DNA of 16,514 bases from JANNPJ01 sp031400005 (GTDB lineage: Bacteria; Actinomycetota; Actinomycetes; Actinomycetales; Kineosporiaceae). The notes beneath the pieces are model-generated. The model saw only the letters and a program-made list of their open reading frames with translations. It searched no databases and was not told the DNA's origin. The translations under genes were made by a program, and so were the position numbers. The first letter of the stretch is position 1, and every line of letters begins with the position of its first letter. The stretch is from positions 1 to 16,514 of the forward strand of contig JANNPJ010000440.1 of the NCBI GenBank assembly GCA_031400005.1, read 5' to 3'. Positions 1-7,379 of this stretch are shown piece by piece.

Positions 1-169
1 GGATCCACACCCTGTTTTTTTTGGGGTTTTTCCTGCTTTCGGCTTTCTTCCCCGGGCTCCGGTTTAATAACGCCGGTCCCATCGACGAATCCGTCCGGTT
101 GCGGCTCGGCGAACGGGGTAGTGGATAGAGCACCATGCATCCCCTGGCTTCGACGAGAACAGCGATGGG
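1..169. other. No recognisable gene; anomalous T-rich left end
   Basis: I find no credible coding region here. The first 60 bases contain a run of eight T at about 15-22 and several polypyrimidine stretches, with GC of about 53% by hand count, well below the gene-bearing parts of the window. The stretch lies downstream of the minus-strand oxidoreductase gene. It begins with a GGATCC (BamHI) site, so it may be a cloning or contig edge. Its transcript on the minus strand would be purine-rich rather than U-rich, so it does not look like a terminator for that gene. Confidence 0.4.
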
Positions 170-808
170 TCAGTACGCGATGCCGATCGCCCTGCGGATC
201 GTCTCCGGGTCGCCGACGGCGGCGAGCATGGCGTGAGCCACGTCGGCCCGCGAGATCGTGGAGCCGCGCGCAACGTTGCTGCCGATGACGGTGCGGTATC
301 GACCGGTCAGCGTTTTGTTCACGAGCTTGGGCGGCCGCATAACCGTTCATTCCGCGGTGCTGTTCGCCATCTCGTCCTCCATCGCCCGTAGGTCCGCATA
401 GACGTCCTTGAGCAGTGCGCTGATGACGGGCAGCAGGACACGGCGGTTGAGAAAACTGTCCCCGTCGGGAACGGGACCAACCGGAGCGGCGCTGACCGCG
501 ACGAGACGGCGAACACCTTCGGCCTGCATGGCGCTCAGAATTGTGCGCGTGGCGGTGGACGCGACAGGCCCGTCGGAACGGCCGCGCGGGCCCACTCCCG
601 ACAGGACCATGTCGCTACCGCGCAACACAGGGCCCAGGGCCTCGGCATCGTCCAGCGCCGCCACCGTCGCCACCGCCAGCGTCGGATGACGCACGTCGAG
701 GCGGGCCGGGTCGCGTACGACCGCAGTCACGGCATACCCGCGGTCCAGAGCCTGGCGCACGATGTGGCCACCGATACCGCCAGTCGCGCCGAAGACAGTC
801 ACCTTCAT
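170..808 (-). pseudogene. NAD(P)H-binding NmrA-like oxidoreductase, interrupted by in-frame TGA
   Basis: This is an atypical short-chain dehydrogenase/NAD(P)H-binding protein (NmrA-like; flavin-reductase/epimerase fold). The start at 808 is chosen because GGAGG lies six bases upstream. The N-terminus MKVTVFGATGGIGGHIV carries the GxTGGIGxxI dinucleotide-binding loop at residues 7-13. The ORF stops after 153 residues at TGA 347-349, just after MEDEMANSTAE. The same frame then continues with TVMRPPKLVNKTLTGRY and ISRADVAHAML to a TGA at 170-172, which is the normal family C-terminus. Full length would be 212 residues, and relatives usually have Trp just before the TVxRPPKL segment, so the stop is best explained as a TGG to TGA change. 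The product of 347-808 alone would lack the C-terminal lobe. A sequencing error or readthrough remains possible. The gene diverges from the MarR regulator, its probable controller. Confidence 0.82.
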
Positions 809-833
809 TGTCGCCTCCATGTACGGATAACGA

Positions 834-844
834 GTAACTGTTAC
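834..844. promoter_or_regulatory. Candidate MarR operator in divergent promoter
   Basis: The 71-base gap between the divergent oxidoreductase and MarR genes contains GTAAC-T-GTTAC, two perfect five-base arms around one base. Related TAAC/ATAAC pieces flank it (GGATAAC ending at 831, AATAAC at 855-860). MarR dimers commonly bind short palindromes over their own promoter. No start-site data are visible, so the role is inferred from position and symmetry. Confidence 0.5.
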
Positions 845-879
845 CTTACCGGACAATAACTGAGGCGTACAGTGTCGGA

Positions 880-1437
880 ATGCCTGACGACTGCACACCG
901 GGCCCGGACCAACCGTTGGCCGGCCGGGCCAACTTCCTCCTGTCACAGCTCGGGTTCCACATCGCGCAGACGTTCGCCGCGCGACTGGCGCCGCTTGGCA
1001 TCGCACCGAACCACTTCGGGCTCCTGACGCACCTCGAGCACGGCGAAGGAAGCACCCAGCAACAACTCGCCGACGCCCTGGGCATCCACCGCAAGGTCAT
1101 GGTCGGCTTGCTCGACGACCTCGAGCAGCGCGGTCTGGTCGAACGCCGGCGGCATCCCGCCGACCGTCGCGCACACGCCCTGCACCTGACCGGGGCGGCA
1201 CGCACGTTGTTACCTCGCGCCCGCGGGGTCGCCGACCAGCACGAGGAAGAGGTCCTCGCCGCGCTCGATGCCCGCGAACGCGCCCAGCTCATCGCCGTCC
1301 TCCAACGACTGGCCGACCACACCGGACATCCACCCGGAGTCCACCCGGGGCTGCGTCACCCGGGCGTGCGGTCTCACCGCCCGGTCACCTCGGCGGGCAG
1401 TGTTGAAAGCATCGCCGGTCCAACGGCACTCGCTTGA
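880..1437 (+). CDS. MarR-family transcriptional regulator
   Basis: This is a dimeric winged-helix DNA-binding regulator of 185 residues. Helices at residues 20-50 would form part of the dimer interface. The winged helix-turn-helix spans about 57-104: STQQQLADALGI is the first helix pair, HRKVMVGLLDDLEQRGLV the recognition helix, and ERRRHPADRRAHALHLT the wing, with the DxR signature at residues 95-97. The ATG at 880 is used; a weak GAGG lies about 14 bases upstream. The last 30-odd residues, after PGVHPGLR, run past where many relatives end and look unstructured. It is divergent from the broken oxidoreductase and only 16 bases ahead of the HglS-like gene, so it may control both sides and respond to a pathway metabolite or phenolic/oxidant ligand. 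The ligand is unknown. Confidence 0.88.
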   Translation: MPDDCTPGPDQPLAGRANFLLSQLGFHIAQTFAARLAPLGIAPNHFGLLTHLEHGEGSTQQQLADALGIHRKVMVGLLDDLEQRGLVERRRHPADRRAHALHLTGAARTLLPRARGVADQHEEEVLAALDARERAQLIAVLQRLADHTGHPPGVHPGLRHPGVRSHRPVTSAGSVESIAGPTALA

Positions 1438-1453
1438 ACGGAGATCTTTCCCG

Positions 1454-2938
1454 ATGACCACCTCGAACGACAGCACGGCCACGTCAACGACCAGCATGGT
1501 CGGTCCGACCGAGCTACGGGCTCGGTTCGCGGCCCGCCTTTCGGTTCTGTATGGATCCGAGGTACCGGCCTACACCACCCTTGTCGAGGTCACGCAGCAG
1601 GTCAACGAGCGGGTGTTGCGACGACGCGGAGGCGACGCCGAACGGTTAGGGAGCATCGCCCGCGTCACCGCTGAGCGGCACGGAGCCATCCGGGTTGGAT
1701 CTGCCCGAGAGCTGGCCCAGGTCGCCCGGATCTTCGCGACCCTGGGAATGCTTCCGTGCGGATTTTATGATCTGCGGGACGCACACCCCTCGCCGATCCC
1801 GGTCGTGTCCACGGCCTTCCGGCCGCTGGATCGACACGAGCTCGCGATTAACCCCTTCCGCGTCTTCACCTCCATGCTGGTGCCCGAAGACCGCCGGTTC
1901 TTCGACTCTGATCTTGAAAAGCGGCTGCGCAGGTTTGTGGATTCCCGCCGGCTCTTTCCCGACGAGCTCCTCGACCTTGCTGATCGGGGGGTCGCCGAGC
2001 ACCACTTGAGCTCCCTGGACGCCAACCGTTTCCTCGACCTCGCCACCGCCTCGTTCGCGCTTTCCCGCGAACCCGTCGACCGCGCCTGGTACACCGAGCT
2101 CGAACGAGTATCAAGCGTCGCTGCGGACATTGGCGGCGTGACCAGCACCCACATCAATCACCTGACCCCGCGGGTTCTTGACATCGACGACCTGTACTTC
2201 TCCATGCAGAAGCGTGGCGTCGAGATGATCGACCGCATCCAGGGACCACCGCGGGTTGATGGGCCCGAAATCTTGCTGCGGCAGACGTCTTTTCGCGCTC
2301 TCGCCGAGCCGCGCGACTTCCGTGAGGCCGACGGTCGAGTTCAGCAGGGTTCACTGCGAGTGCGCTTCGGAGAAGTCGAAGCTCGCGGCATCGCGCTGAC
2401 CCCTGCGGGACGCCACCTCTACGAGCAGATGGTCCGTGCCGTCGAGGAACACATGGCCGACCGGCCCGAAGCGGACCGCCAGGCCGTCGCGGCAGGCGTC
2501 TGGGAGCAGCACCTGCCTCGGACCGAGGAGGAGCTGTGCCTGCAAGGCCTCGGCTACTTCACCTACAGCGTTGATCTGGAAGCCGTGAAGCAGGCGATCG
2601 ATAACGGGACGGCCGGGCAGAAGCCTCAGCTCGCGGATCTGGTGCGGCTGGGTGTCCTCATCCCCGAGCCCATCGTTTACGAGGACTTTCTGCCCCAGTC
2701 GGCAGCCGGAATCTTTGCCTCGAACCTGACCGGAGGCGGCTCGATGGACGAGCGGCACGGCGGAGCCGACCGGACCCTGGAGTGGATGTCGGACGTCATC
2801 GGAGCGGAGGTCAGGATTCCCGAGTTGATCTACGCCGAGGAGTCGGAACGGTCGATCGTCACCGCCGAAGGCACGCTGACCGACCAGTTGGCACACGTAC
2901 CCACGAACTCCCTTAGCCCGGTCCGCATCACTCGCTGA
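1454..2938 (+). CDS. hglS: DUF1338 protein, HglS-type 2-oxoadipate dioxygenase/decarboxylase
   Basis: This is a 494-residue DUF1338/YdcJ-family protein. Characterised HglS is an Fe(II) enzyme that converts 2-oxoadipate to 2-hydroxyglutarate with O2, releasing CO2, in lysine breakdown. The expected active-site signatures are present: HGAIR with His76 and Arg80 (metal ligand and substrate arginine), STHINHLTPR with His233/His236, and FGEVEARGIALT with Glu307 as the likely acidic metal ligand. The C-terminal part has the family segment YEDFLPQSAAGIF. I start at ATG 1454, where GGAG lies ten bases upstream and the protein opens with a disordered Ser/Thr-rich lead; the upstream extension of the frame overlaps the MarR gene. 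It follows that gene by 16 bases and precedes an FAD oxidoreductase and an ALDH7 dehydrogenase, which supports the lysine/pipecolate assignment. A related 2-oxoacid substrate cannot be excluded. Confidence 0.88.
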   Translation: MTTSNDSTATSTTSMVGPTELRARFAARLSVLYGSEVPAYTTLVEVTQQVNERVLRRRGGDAERLGSIARVTAERHGAIRVGSARELAQVARIFATLGMLPCGFYDLRDAHPSPIPVVSTAFRPLDRHELAINPFRVFTSMLVPEDRRFFDSDLEKRLRRFVDSRRLFPDELLDLADRGVAEHHLSSLDANRFLDLATASFALSREPVDRAWYTELERVSSVAADIGGVTSTHINHLTPRVLDIDDLYFSMQKRGVEMIDRIQGPPRVDGPEILLRQTSFRALAEPRDFREADGRVQQGSLRVRFGEVEARGIALTPAGRHLYEQMVRAVEEHMADRPEADRQAVAAGVWEQHLPRTEEELCLQGLGYFTYSVDLEAVKQAIDNGTAGQKPQLADLVRLGVLIPEPIVYEDFLPQSAAGIFASNLTGGGSMDERHGGADRTLEWMSDVIGAEVRIPELIYAEESERSIVTAEGTLTDQLAHVPTNSLSPVRITR

Positions 2939-2952
2939 GGGAGACTTCACCT

Positions 2953-2984
2953 GCTCCCGCGGCGCAACCTCCGCCGCGAGGAGC
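2953..2984 (+). other. Strong intergenic hairpin
   Basis: GCTCCCGCGGCG (2953-2964) pairs with CGCCGCG-A-GGAGC (2972-2984), giving a 12-bp GC-rich stem with one bulged A and a seven-base loop. It lies 14 bases after the HglS-like stop and 37 bases before the FAD oxidoreductase start. No U-run follows, so it is not a classic intrinsic terminator. It could be an mRNA-stabilising or attenuating element that sets the ratio of the two products. Confidence 0.55.
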
Positions 2985-3021
2985 GACTGCAATCAATCAT
3001 CAGCCGGAAGGGAAACGACAC

Positions 3022-4182
3022 GTGTCGTCTGCCGACTTTCCCACGACCGCCTCCATCGTCATCATCGGCGGCGGCGTGATGGGCCTCAGCACGGCCTACC
3101 AGCTGGCGAAGTCCGGTGTCCGCGACGTCGTCCTGGTCGACAAGGACGAGTTCGGATCCGGCTCGACCTGCAAGGCCGCGGGCGGGGTCCGCGCCCAGTT
3201 CTCCGACACCGTCAACATCGAGCTCGGCCTTCGCAGTCTCCGCACGTTCGAGAATTTCTACCAGGACTTCGGACAGGAGATCGACCTGCATCAGGTGGGC
3301 TATCTTTTCCTGCTTGACCGACCCGAGCACGTCGGGGCATTCGAGGAGAACGTCGCGCTGCAGAACGAGCTGGGTGTGCCAAGCCGGATGATCGATGTCG
3401 CTGAAGCCAAGCGCCTCTCCCCGCTGATTGCCACCGAAGGACTACTGGCGGCCACCTACTCCCCTACGGACGGGCACTGCACCCCGGAGTCGGTCGTTCT
3501 CGGCTACGCCTCGGCTGCCAGGCGCGCTGGCGCCCGGTTGCTGCGCGGTACCAGCGTCAAAGGCATCACTCGAGACGGTGCAACAATCACGGCAGTGCTG
3601 ACCGACCGCGGAGCGATCCGAACGGACACCGTCGTGTGCGCCGCTGGCCCGTGGTCTCAGGCGATCGGCGCGATGGCAGGGGTCGAGTTACCTGTGGTCC
3701 CGATCCGCCGACAGATCCTCACCACCGAACCGATGGCGGGCCTCGACCCACGAACTCCGTTCACTATCGACTTCACCTCCAGTTTCTACTTCCACGGCGA
3801 GGGCCGCGGCCTCCTTCTCGGCATGTCGGATCCCGAGGAGACCCCGGGCTTCAAGTTCCAGCGTTCCGATGATTGGCTGCCCCGGCTCGGTGAGGTGATC
3901 GAGAACCGTGCCCCCAAAATCGGAGAGATCGGCATCACCGGCGGATGGGCGGGCCTGTACGAGATGACACCGGATCACAACGCGATCATCGGCGAAGCCG
4001 CCGAGGTCTCCCGGTTCCTCTATGCCACCGGATTCTCCGGCCATGGTTTTCTCATGGGTCCCGCGGTGGGCGAGGTCATGCGCGACCTCTACCACGGCAT
4101 CTCCCCCGCCGTGGACGTCAGCGGACTGCACGCCAGCCGATTCCGCGGAAGCACAATCCGGCCCGAACTCAACATCGTCTGA
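3022..4182 (+). CDS. FAD-dependent amine/amino-acid oxidoreductase (DadA/sarcosine oxidase-like)
   Basis: This is a 386-residue flavoprotein of the DAO/GlyOx superfamily. Residues 12-21, IVIIGGGVMG, form the FAD-binding Rossmann loop, followed by VVLVDKDEFGSGST for the ribose-binding acid and STCKAAGGVRAQF, as in sarcosine-oxidase-beta-like proteins. Near the C-terminus GITGGWAGLYEMTPDHNAIIG and ATGFSGHGFLMGPAVGEVM match the second FAD/substrate-contact region. The start is GTG 3022, with GGAAGGGA about nine bases upstream. It would oxidise a secondary amine or amino acid to an imine. Because it sits between the HglS-like gene and a P6C dehydrogenase, L-pipecolate (to piperideine-6-carboxylate) is the best candidate, doing the job of AmaA in Pseudomonas putida though from a different-looking subfamily. 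Proline, sarcosine or a D-amino acid are alternatives. Confidence 0.82.
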   Translation: MSSADFPTTASIVIIGGGVMGLSTAYQLAKSGVRDVVLVDKDEFGSGSTCKAAGGVRAQFSDTVNIELGLRSLRTFENFYQDFGQEIDLHQVGYLFLLDRPEHVGAFEENVALQNELGVPSRMIDVAEAKRLSPLIATEGLLAATYSPTDGHCTPESVVLGYASAARRAGARLLRGTSVKGITRDGATITAVLTDRGAIRTDTVVCAAGPWSQAIGAMAGVELPVVPIRRQILTTEPMAGLDPRTPFTIDFTSSFYFHGEGRGLLLGMSDPEETPGFKFQRSDDWLPRLGEVIENRAPKIGEIGITGGWAGLYEMTPDHNAIIGEAAEVSRFLYATGFSGHGFLMGPAVGEVMRDLYHGISPAVDVSGLHASRFRGSTIRPELNIV

Positions 4183-4199
4183 CTCACAAGGAGACCATC

Positions 4200-5735
4200 A
4201 TGGCGATCACGACGATCCCTTCCCAGACCGAGCTGTCCAATCTGGCTCAGGCGACGGCCGTCCGATGCGGCGTCAGCCTCGATGCCTTGCACGGCACCCA
4301 CAGCAGCATCTCGCCGGTCAACGGCGAAATCCTGAGTTCCGTGACGTGGGTGGACGGCGACGCCGTCAATCCGGCTGTCGAGCGCGCCCACGAGGCCTTC
4401 CTGACCTGGCGCAAGGTTCCCGCTCCGGCTCGCGGCGCGCTCGTCAAGCGATTCGGCGAGCTCCTCACCGAGCACAAGGACGACCTCGCCACGCTGATCA
4501 GCCTCGAGGTCGGGAAGATCACGTCCGAGGCGCGGGGCGAAATCCAGGAAATGATCGACATCTGCGACTTCGCGGTCGGTCTCTCTCGCCAGCTCTACGG
4601 TCGCACCATGCCGTCGGAGCGTCCCGGCCACCGACTGATGGAAACTTGGCACCCACTCGGCGTCGTCGGCGTCATCTCCGCCTTCAACTTCCCGGCCGCC
4701 GTCTGGTCGTGGAACAGCGCCATCGCCTTGGTCTGCGGCGATCCGGTGGTGTGGAAGCCTTCAGAGCTCACCCCGCTGATCTCCCTGGCCTGCCACTCGA
4801 TCCTCCAGCGCGCCATCGCCGAGCACGACGCACCCGCCGCGCTCTCCCAGGTGCTGATCGGAGGCCCCGACGTCGGCCGGGCGCTGGTTGACAACGCCGG
4901 CGTCGCGCTGGTCAGCGCCACCGGATCCACCAGGATGGGCACATCAGTTGGCCCTCGAGTAGCTGAGCGCTTCGGCCGTTCTCTCCTCGAGCTCGGCGGC
5001 AACAACGCCGCCATCGTGACCGACAGCGCCGACCTTGACCTCGCGGTCCGCGGCATCGTTTTCTCCGCCGTCGGCACCGCCGGGCAGCGCTGCACCACGA
5101 TGCGCCGGGTCATCGCGCACACATCGATCATCGACGAACTGACCGACCGGCTCGCCGCAGCGTACGAGCGTCTCCCGATCGGCAACCCGATGAGCGCGGG
5201 AACCCTGGTGGGCCCGCTGATCCACCGCGCCGCGTACGCGGCGATGGAGCAGGCCATCACCCAGGCAGCCGAACAGGGCGGCAAACGGGTCGTGGGAGGC
5301 GGCCGAGTGCTGACCGACGAGGCCCCGAACGCGCACTACGCGAGGCCCGCCATCGTCCGGATGCCGACCCAGACAGCGATCGTGAAGCAGGAGACCTTCG
5401 CCCCCCTGCTCTACGTCCTCCCGTACGAGCAGTTCGACGACGCGATCGCCATCAACAACGCCGTACCTCAGGGCCTGTCGTCGAGCGTCTTCACAAACGA
5501 CCATGCAGAGGCGGAACGTTTCGTCTCCGCCGAAGGCTCTGACTGCGGCATCGTCAACATCAACATCGGCACCTCGGGCGCCGAGATTGGTGGGGCGTTC
5601 GGCGGCGAGAAGGAGACCGGTGGCGGCCGGGAGTCCGGTTCCGACGCCTGGCGCGCGTACATGCGCCGTGCAACCAACACCGTGAACTTCTCCGGGCAGC
5701 TCCCACTGGCCCAGGGTGTCGACTTCACCGTCTGA
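4200..5735 (+). CDS. ALDH7-type piperideine-6-carboxylate / aminoadipate-semialdehyde dehydrogenase
   Basis: This is a 511-residue NAD(P)+-dependent aldehyde dehydrogenase. Catalytic residues are visible: Asn163 (AFNFP), Lys186 (VVWKPSE), general base Glu264 (LLELGGNN) and nucleophile Cys298 (GTAGQRCTT). The C-terminal block NIGTSGAEIGGAFGGEKETG followed by GGRESGSDAW is diagnostic of the ALDH7A1/antiquitin group. That group oxidises 2-aminoadipate 6-semialdehyde (open form of piperideine-6-carboxylate) to 2-aminoadipate. The start is fixed by AAGGAG at 4188-4193, six bases before ATG 4200, and 17 bases separate it from the FAD oxidoreductase stop, so the two are almost certainly co-transcribed. 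The pair would run pipecolate to P6C to 2-aminoadipate; after transamination the HglS-like enzyme would follow. It corresponds functionally to AmaB of Pseudomonas and Pcd of Streptomyces. Confidence 0.92.
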   Translation: MAITTIPSQTELSNLAQATAVRCGVSLDALHGTHSSISPVNGEILSSVTWVDGDAVNPAVERAHEAFLTWRKVPAPARGALVKRFGELLTEHKDDLATLISLEVGKITSEARGEIQEMIDICDFAVGLSRQLYGRTMPSERPGHRLMETWHPLGVVGVISAFNFPAAVWSWNSAIALVCGDPVVWKPSELTPLISLACHSILQRAIAEHDAPAALSQVLIGGPDVGRALVDNAGVALVSATGSTRMGTSVGPRVAERFGRSLLELGGNNAAIVTDSADLDLAVRGIVFSAVGTAGQRCTTMRRVIAHTSIIDELTDRLAAAYERLPIGNPMSAGTLVGPLIHRAAYAAMEQAITQAAEQGGKRVVGGGRVLTDEAPNAHYARPAIVRMPTQTAIVKQETFAPLLYVLPYEQFDDAIAINNAVPQGLSSSVFTNDHAEAERFVSAEGSDCGIVNINIGTSGAEIGGAFGGEKETGGGRESGSDAWRAYMRRATNTVNFSGQLPLAQGVDFTV

Positions 5736-5901
5736 CGGCTCAGCTCCCTGCGCCAAGCGCGCTGATCTTCATTTCCCGCCTGAACCCTGATAGAACCATG
5801 TCCGACAAAGATCGGTAATGCCCAATATCGCACTGCACCATCCCGAGATTCCTCGTGGCCACAAGCAATCGCGCGCGACTGGCACCAGTGAAGGGAACGT
5901 C

Positions 5902-6387
5902 GTGGTCGAGGTACGGCTCAGGGTCAACGGGAGCGAGGCGGTGCTCGACCTGGTGCCGCAGGTCAGCCTGCTGGATGTGTTGCGCGAGCATCTCGGTCTC
6001 ACCGGGACGAAGAAGGGCTGCGACCAAGGCGCCTGCGGTGCCTGCACCGTGCTGGCCGATGGGGAGCGAATCAACTCCTGTCTGGCGCTGGCGGTGCAGT
6101 ACGACGGCCGGGAGATCACCACGATCGAGGGCCTGGACCATCCGCTGCAGGAGGCGTTCGTCCGCCACGACGGCTTGCAGTGCGGTTACTGCACTCCCGG
6201 CCAGATCTGTTCGGCGATCGGAATGCTCGCCGAGTACGCGCGAGGCGCGCCGAGCGCCGCGACCGAGCAGGTGGCCACGAGGGGTGAGTTGACGGCGAAC
6301 GAGATCCGGGAGCGGATGAGCGGCAACCTGTGCCGGTGTGGCGCCTACAACGGCATCGTCGACGCCATCGCGGACGTCGCGCGATGA
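5902..6387 (+). CDS. Molybdenum hydroxylase small subunit, (2Fe-2S)-binding
   Basis: This is the iron-sulfur subunit of a xanthine-dehydrogenase-family enzyme, which passes electrons from the Mo centre to FAD. With the GTG start at 5902 the protein has 161 residues, the usual length. The plant-ferredoxin-type cluster uses Cys40, Cys45, Cys48 and Cys60 (GCDQGACGACTV...SC). The second cluster uses Cys94, Cys97, Cys144 and Cys146 (CGYCTPGQ and LCRCGAYNGI). I prefer GTG 5902 because GAAGGGA lies five bases upstream and family similarity begins there. An ATG at 5818 would add 28 residues with no good ribosome site. Neither form carries a twin-arginine signal, unlike the periplasmic PaoA of E. coli, so the enzyme is probably cytoplasmic. 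Its TGA overlaps the ATG of the FAD subunit (ATGA). Confidence 0.9.
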   Translation: MVEVRLRVNGSEAVLDLVPQVSLLDVLREHLGLTGTKKGCDQGACGACTVLADGERINSCLALAVQYDGREITTIEGLDHPLQEAFVRHDGLQCGYCTPGQICSAIGMLAEYARGAPSAATEQVATRGELTANEIRERMSGNLCRCGAYNGIVDAIADVAR

Positions 6388-7379
6388 AGCCCTTCGGGTA
6401 TCTGAGCGCCCCCGATCTCGATACCGCCCTGCGGGCGATCACGGCGGAGCCGCACGCGAAGTTCCTCGGCGGCGGCACGAACCTCGTCGACTTGCTGCGC
6501 GAAGGGATCGAACAGCCGGGGACGGTCATCGACATCACCCGGCTGCCGCTGACCGCGGTCGAGGAACTGCCGGCCGGCGGGTTGCGGATCGGGGCCTTGG
6601 TCCGCAACAGCCACCTCGCTGCGGACCCGATGATCAGAACCCGCTACCCGATGCTGGCCCAGGCGATCCTGCTCGGCGCCTCGGGGCAGCTTCGCAACAT
6701 GGCGACGGTGGGTGGAAACCTGCTGCAACGCACCAGGTGCCTGTACTTCTACGACACCGCGTCGGCGTGCAACAAGCGCCACCCGGGCGCGGGCTGTGCG
6801 GCCCGGGAGGGCTTCAATCGAAGCAATGCGGTCCTGGGCGCCAGCAAGCACTGCCTGGCCACCCACCCCTCGGACCTGTGCGTCGCGCTCGCCGCACTGG
6901 ACGCCGTGGTCGTGGTGGAGAGCACCCGCGGACAGCGGCTCATCCCGCTGGTCGACTTCCACCGGCTGCCTGGTGAAACCCCGCATCTGGAAACCGAGTT
7001 GGCTCGTGATGAACTTGTCACGGGGGTTGAGCTGCCGGCCCTGCCGGCGGCCGCCCACTCGCGCTATCGCAAGGTACGCGACCGCGCGTCGTACGCCTTC
7101 GCACTGGTCTCCGTCGCCGCCGCGATGGAGGTCCAGGACGGCCGAGTCAGCGCCATCCGCCTGGCGCTCGGCGGTGTCGGCACGAAGCCGTGGCGGGCCT
7201 GGGAGGCCGAGCGGATCCTGCTCGGTGCCCCCGCCACCGAGGAGTCGTTCTGTGCGGCAGCAGCAGCCGAACTTGCTCCCGCGGTCGGTCTTTCGGACAA
7301 CACCTTCAAGATCGAGCTCGCCCAGCGCACCATTGTGGCGACCCTGCATCAGCTGCGCATCGACGGGGGCGCCGGATGA
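6384..7379 (+). CDS. Molybdenum hydroxylase medium subunit, FAD plus extra 4Fe-4S (PaoB-like)
   Basis: This is a 331-residue CO-dehydrogenase/xanthine-dehydrogenase FAD subunit. FAD-binding loops are FLGGGTNLVDLL (residues 27-38) and the ATVGGNLLQRTRC segment (107-119). Directly after this comes an insertion with Cys119, Cys129, Cys138 and Cys157 in the pattern RTRC, ACNKRHPGAGC and ASKHC. It closely resembles the [4Fe-4S]-binding loop of E. coli PaoB and 4-hydroxybenzoyl-CoA reductase beta subunits, so an additional cluster is likely. The C-terminal domain (about 200-331) is the CO_deh_flav_C fold. Its ATG overlaps the preceding stop and its own TGA overlaps the next ATG, so all three subunits are translationally coupled. 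The electron acceptor is not evident from sequence. Confidence 0.92.
   Translation: MKPFGYLSAPDLDTALRAITAEPHAKFLGGGTNLVDLLREGIEQPGTVIDITRLPLTAVEELPAGGLRIGALVRNSHLAADPMIRTRYPMLAQAILLGASGQLRNMATVGGNLLQRTRCLYFYDTASACNKRHPGAGCAAREGFNRSNAVLGASKHCLATHPSDLCVALAALDAVVVVESTRGQRLIPLVDFHRLPGETPHLETELARDELVTGVELPALPAAAHSRYRKVRDRASYAFALVSVAAAMEVQDGRVSAIRLALGGVGTKPWRAWEAERILLGAPATEESFCAAAAAELAPAVGLSDNTFKIELAQRTIVATLHQLRIDGGAG

Noticed and set aside
3945..4199. Upstream extension of the ALDH7 reading frame
   Set aside because: It overlaps the FAD oxidoreductase C-terminus; AAGGAG and family similarity fix the start at 4200.
5818..5901. 28-residue N-terminal extension of the 2Fe-2S subunit as a Tat or other signal peptide
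   Set aside because: It has no twin arginine and no hydrophobic segment, and a better ribosome site precedes GTG 5902.
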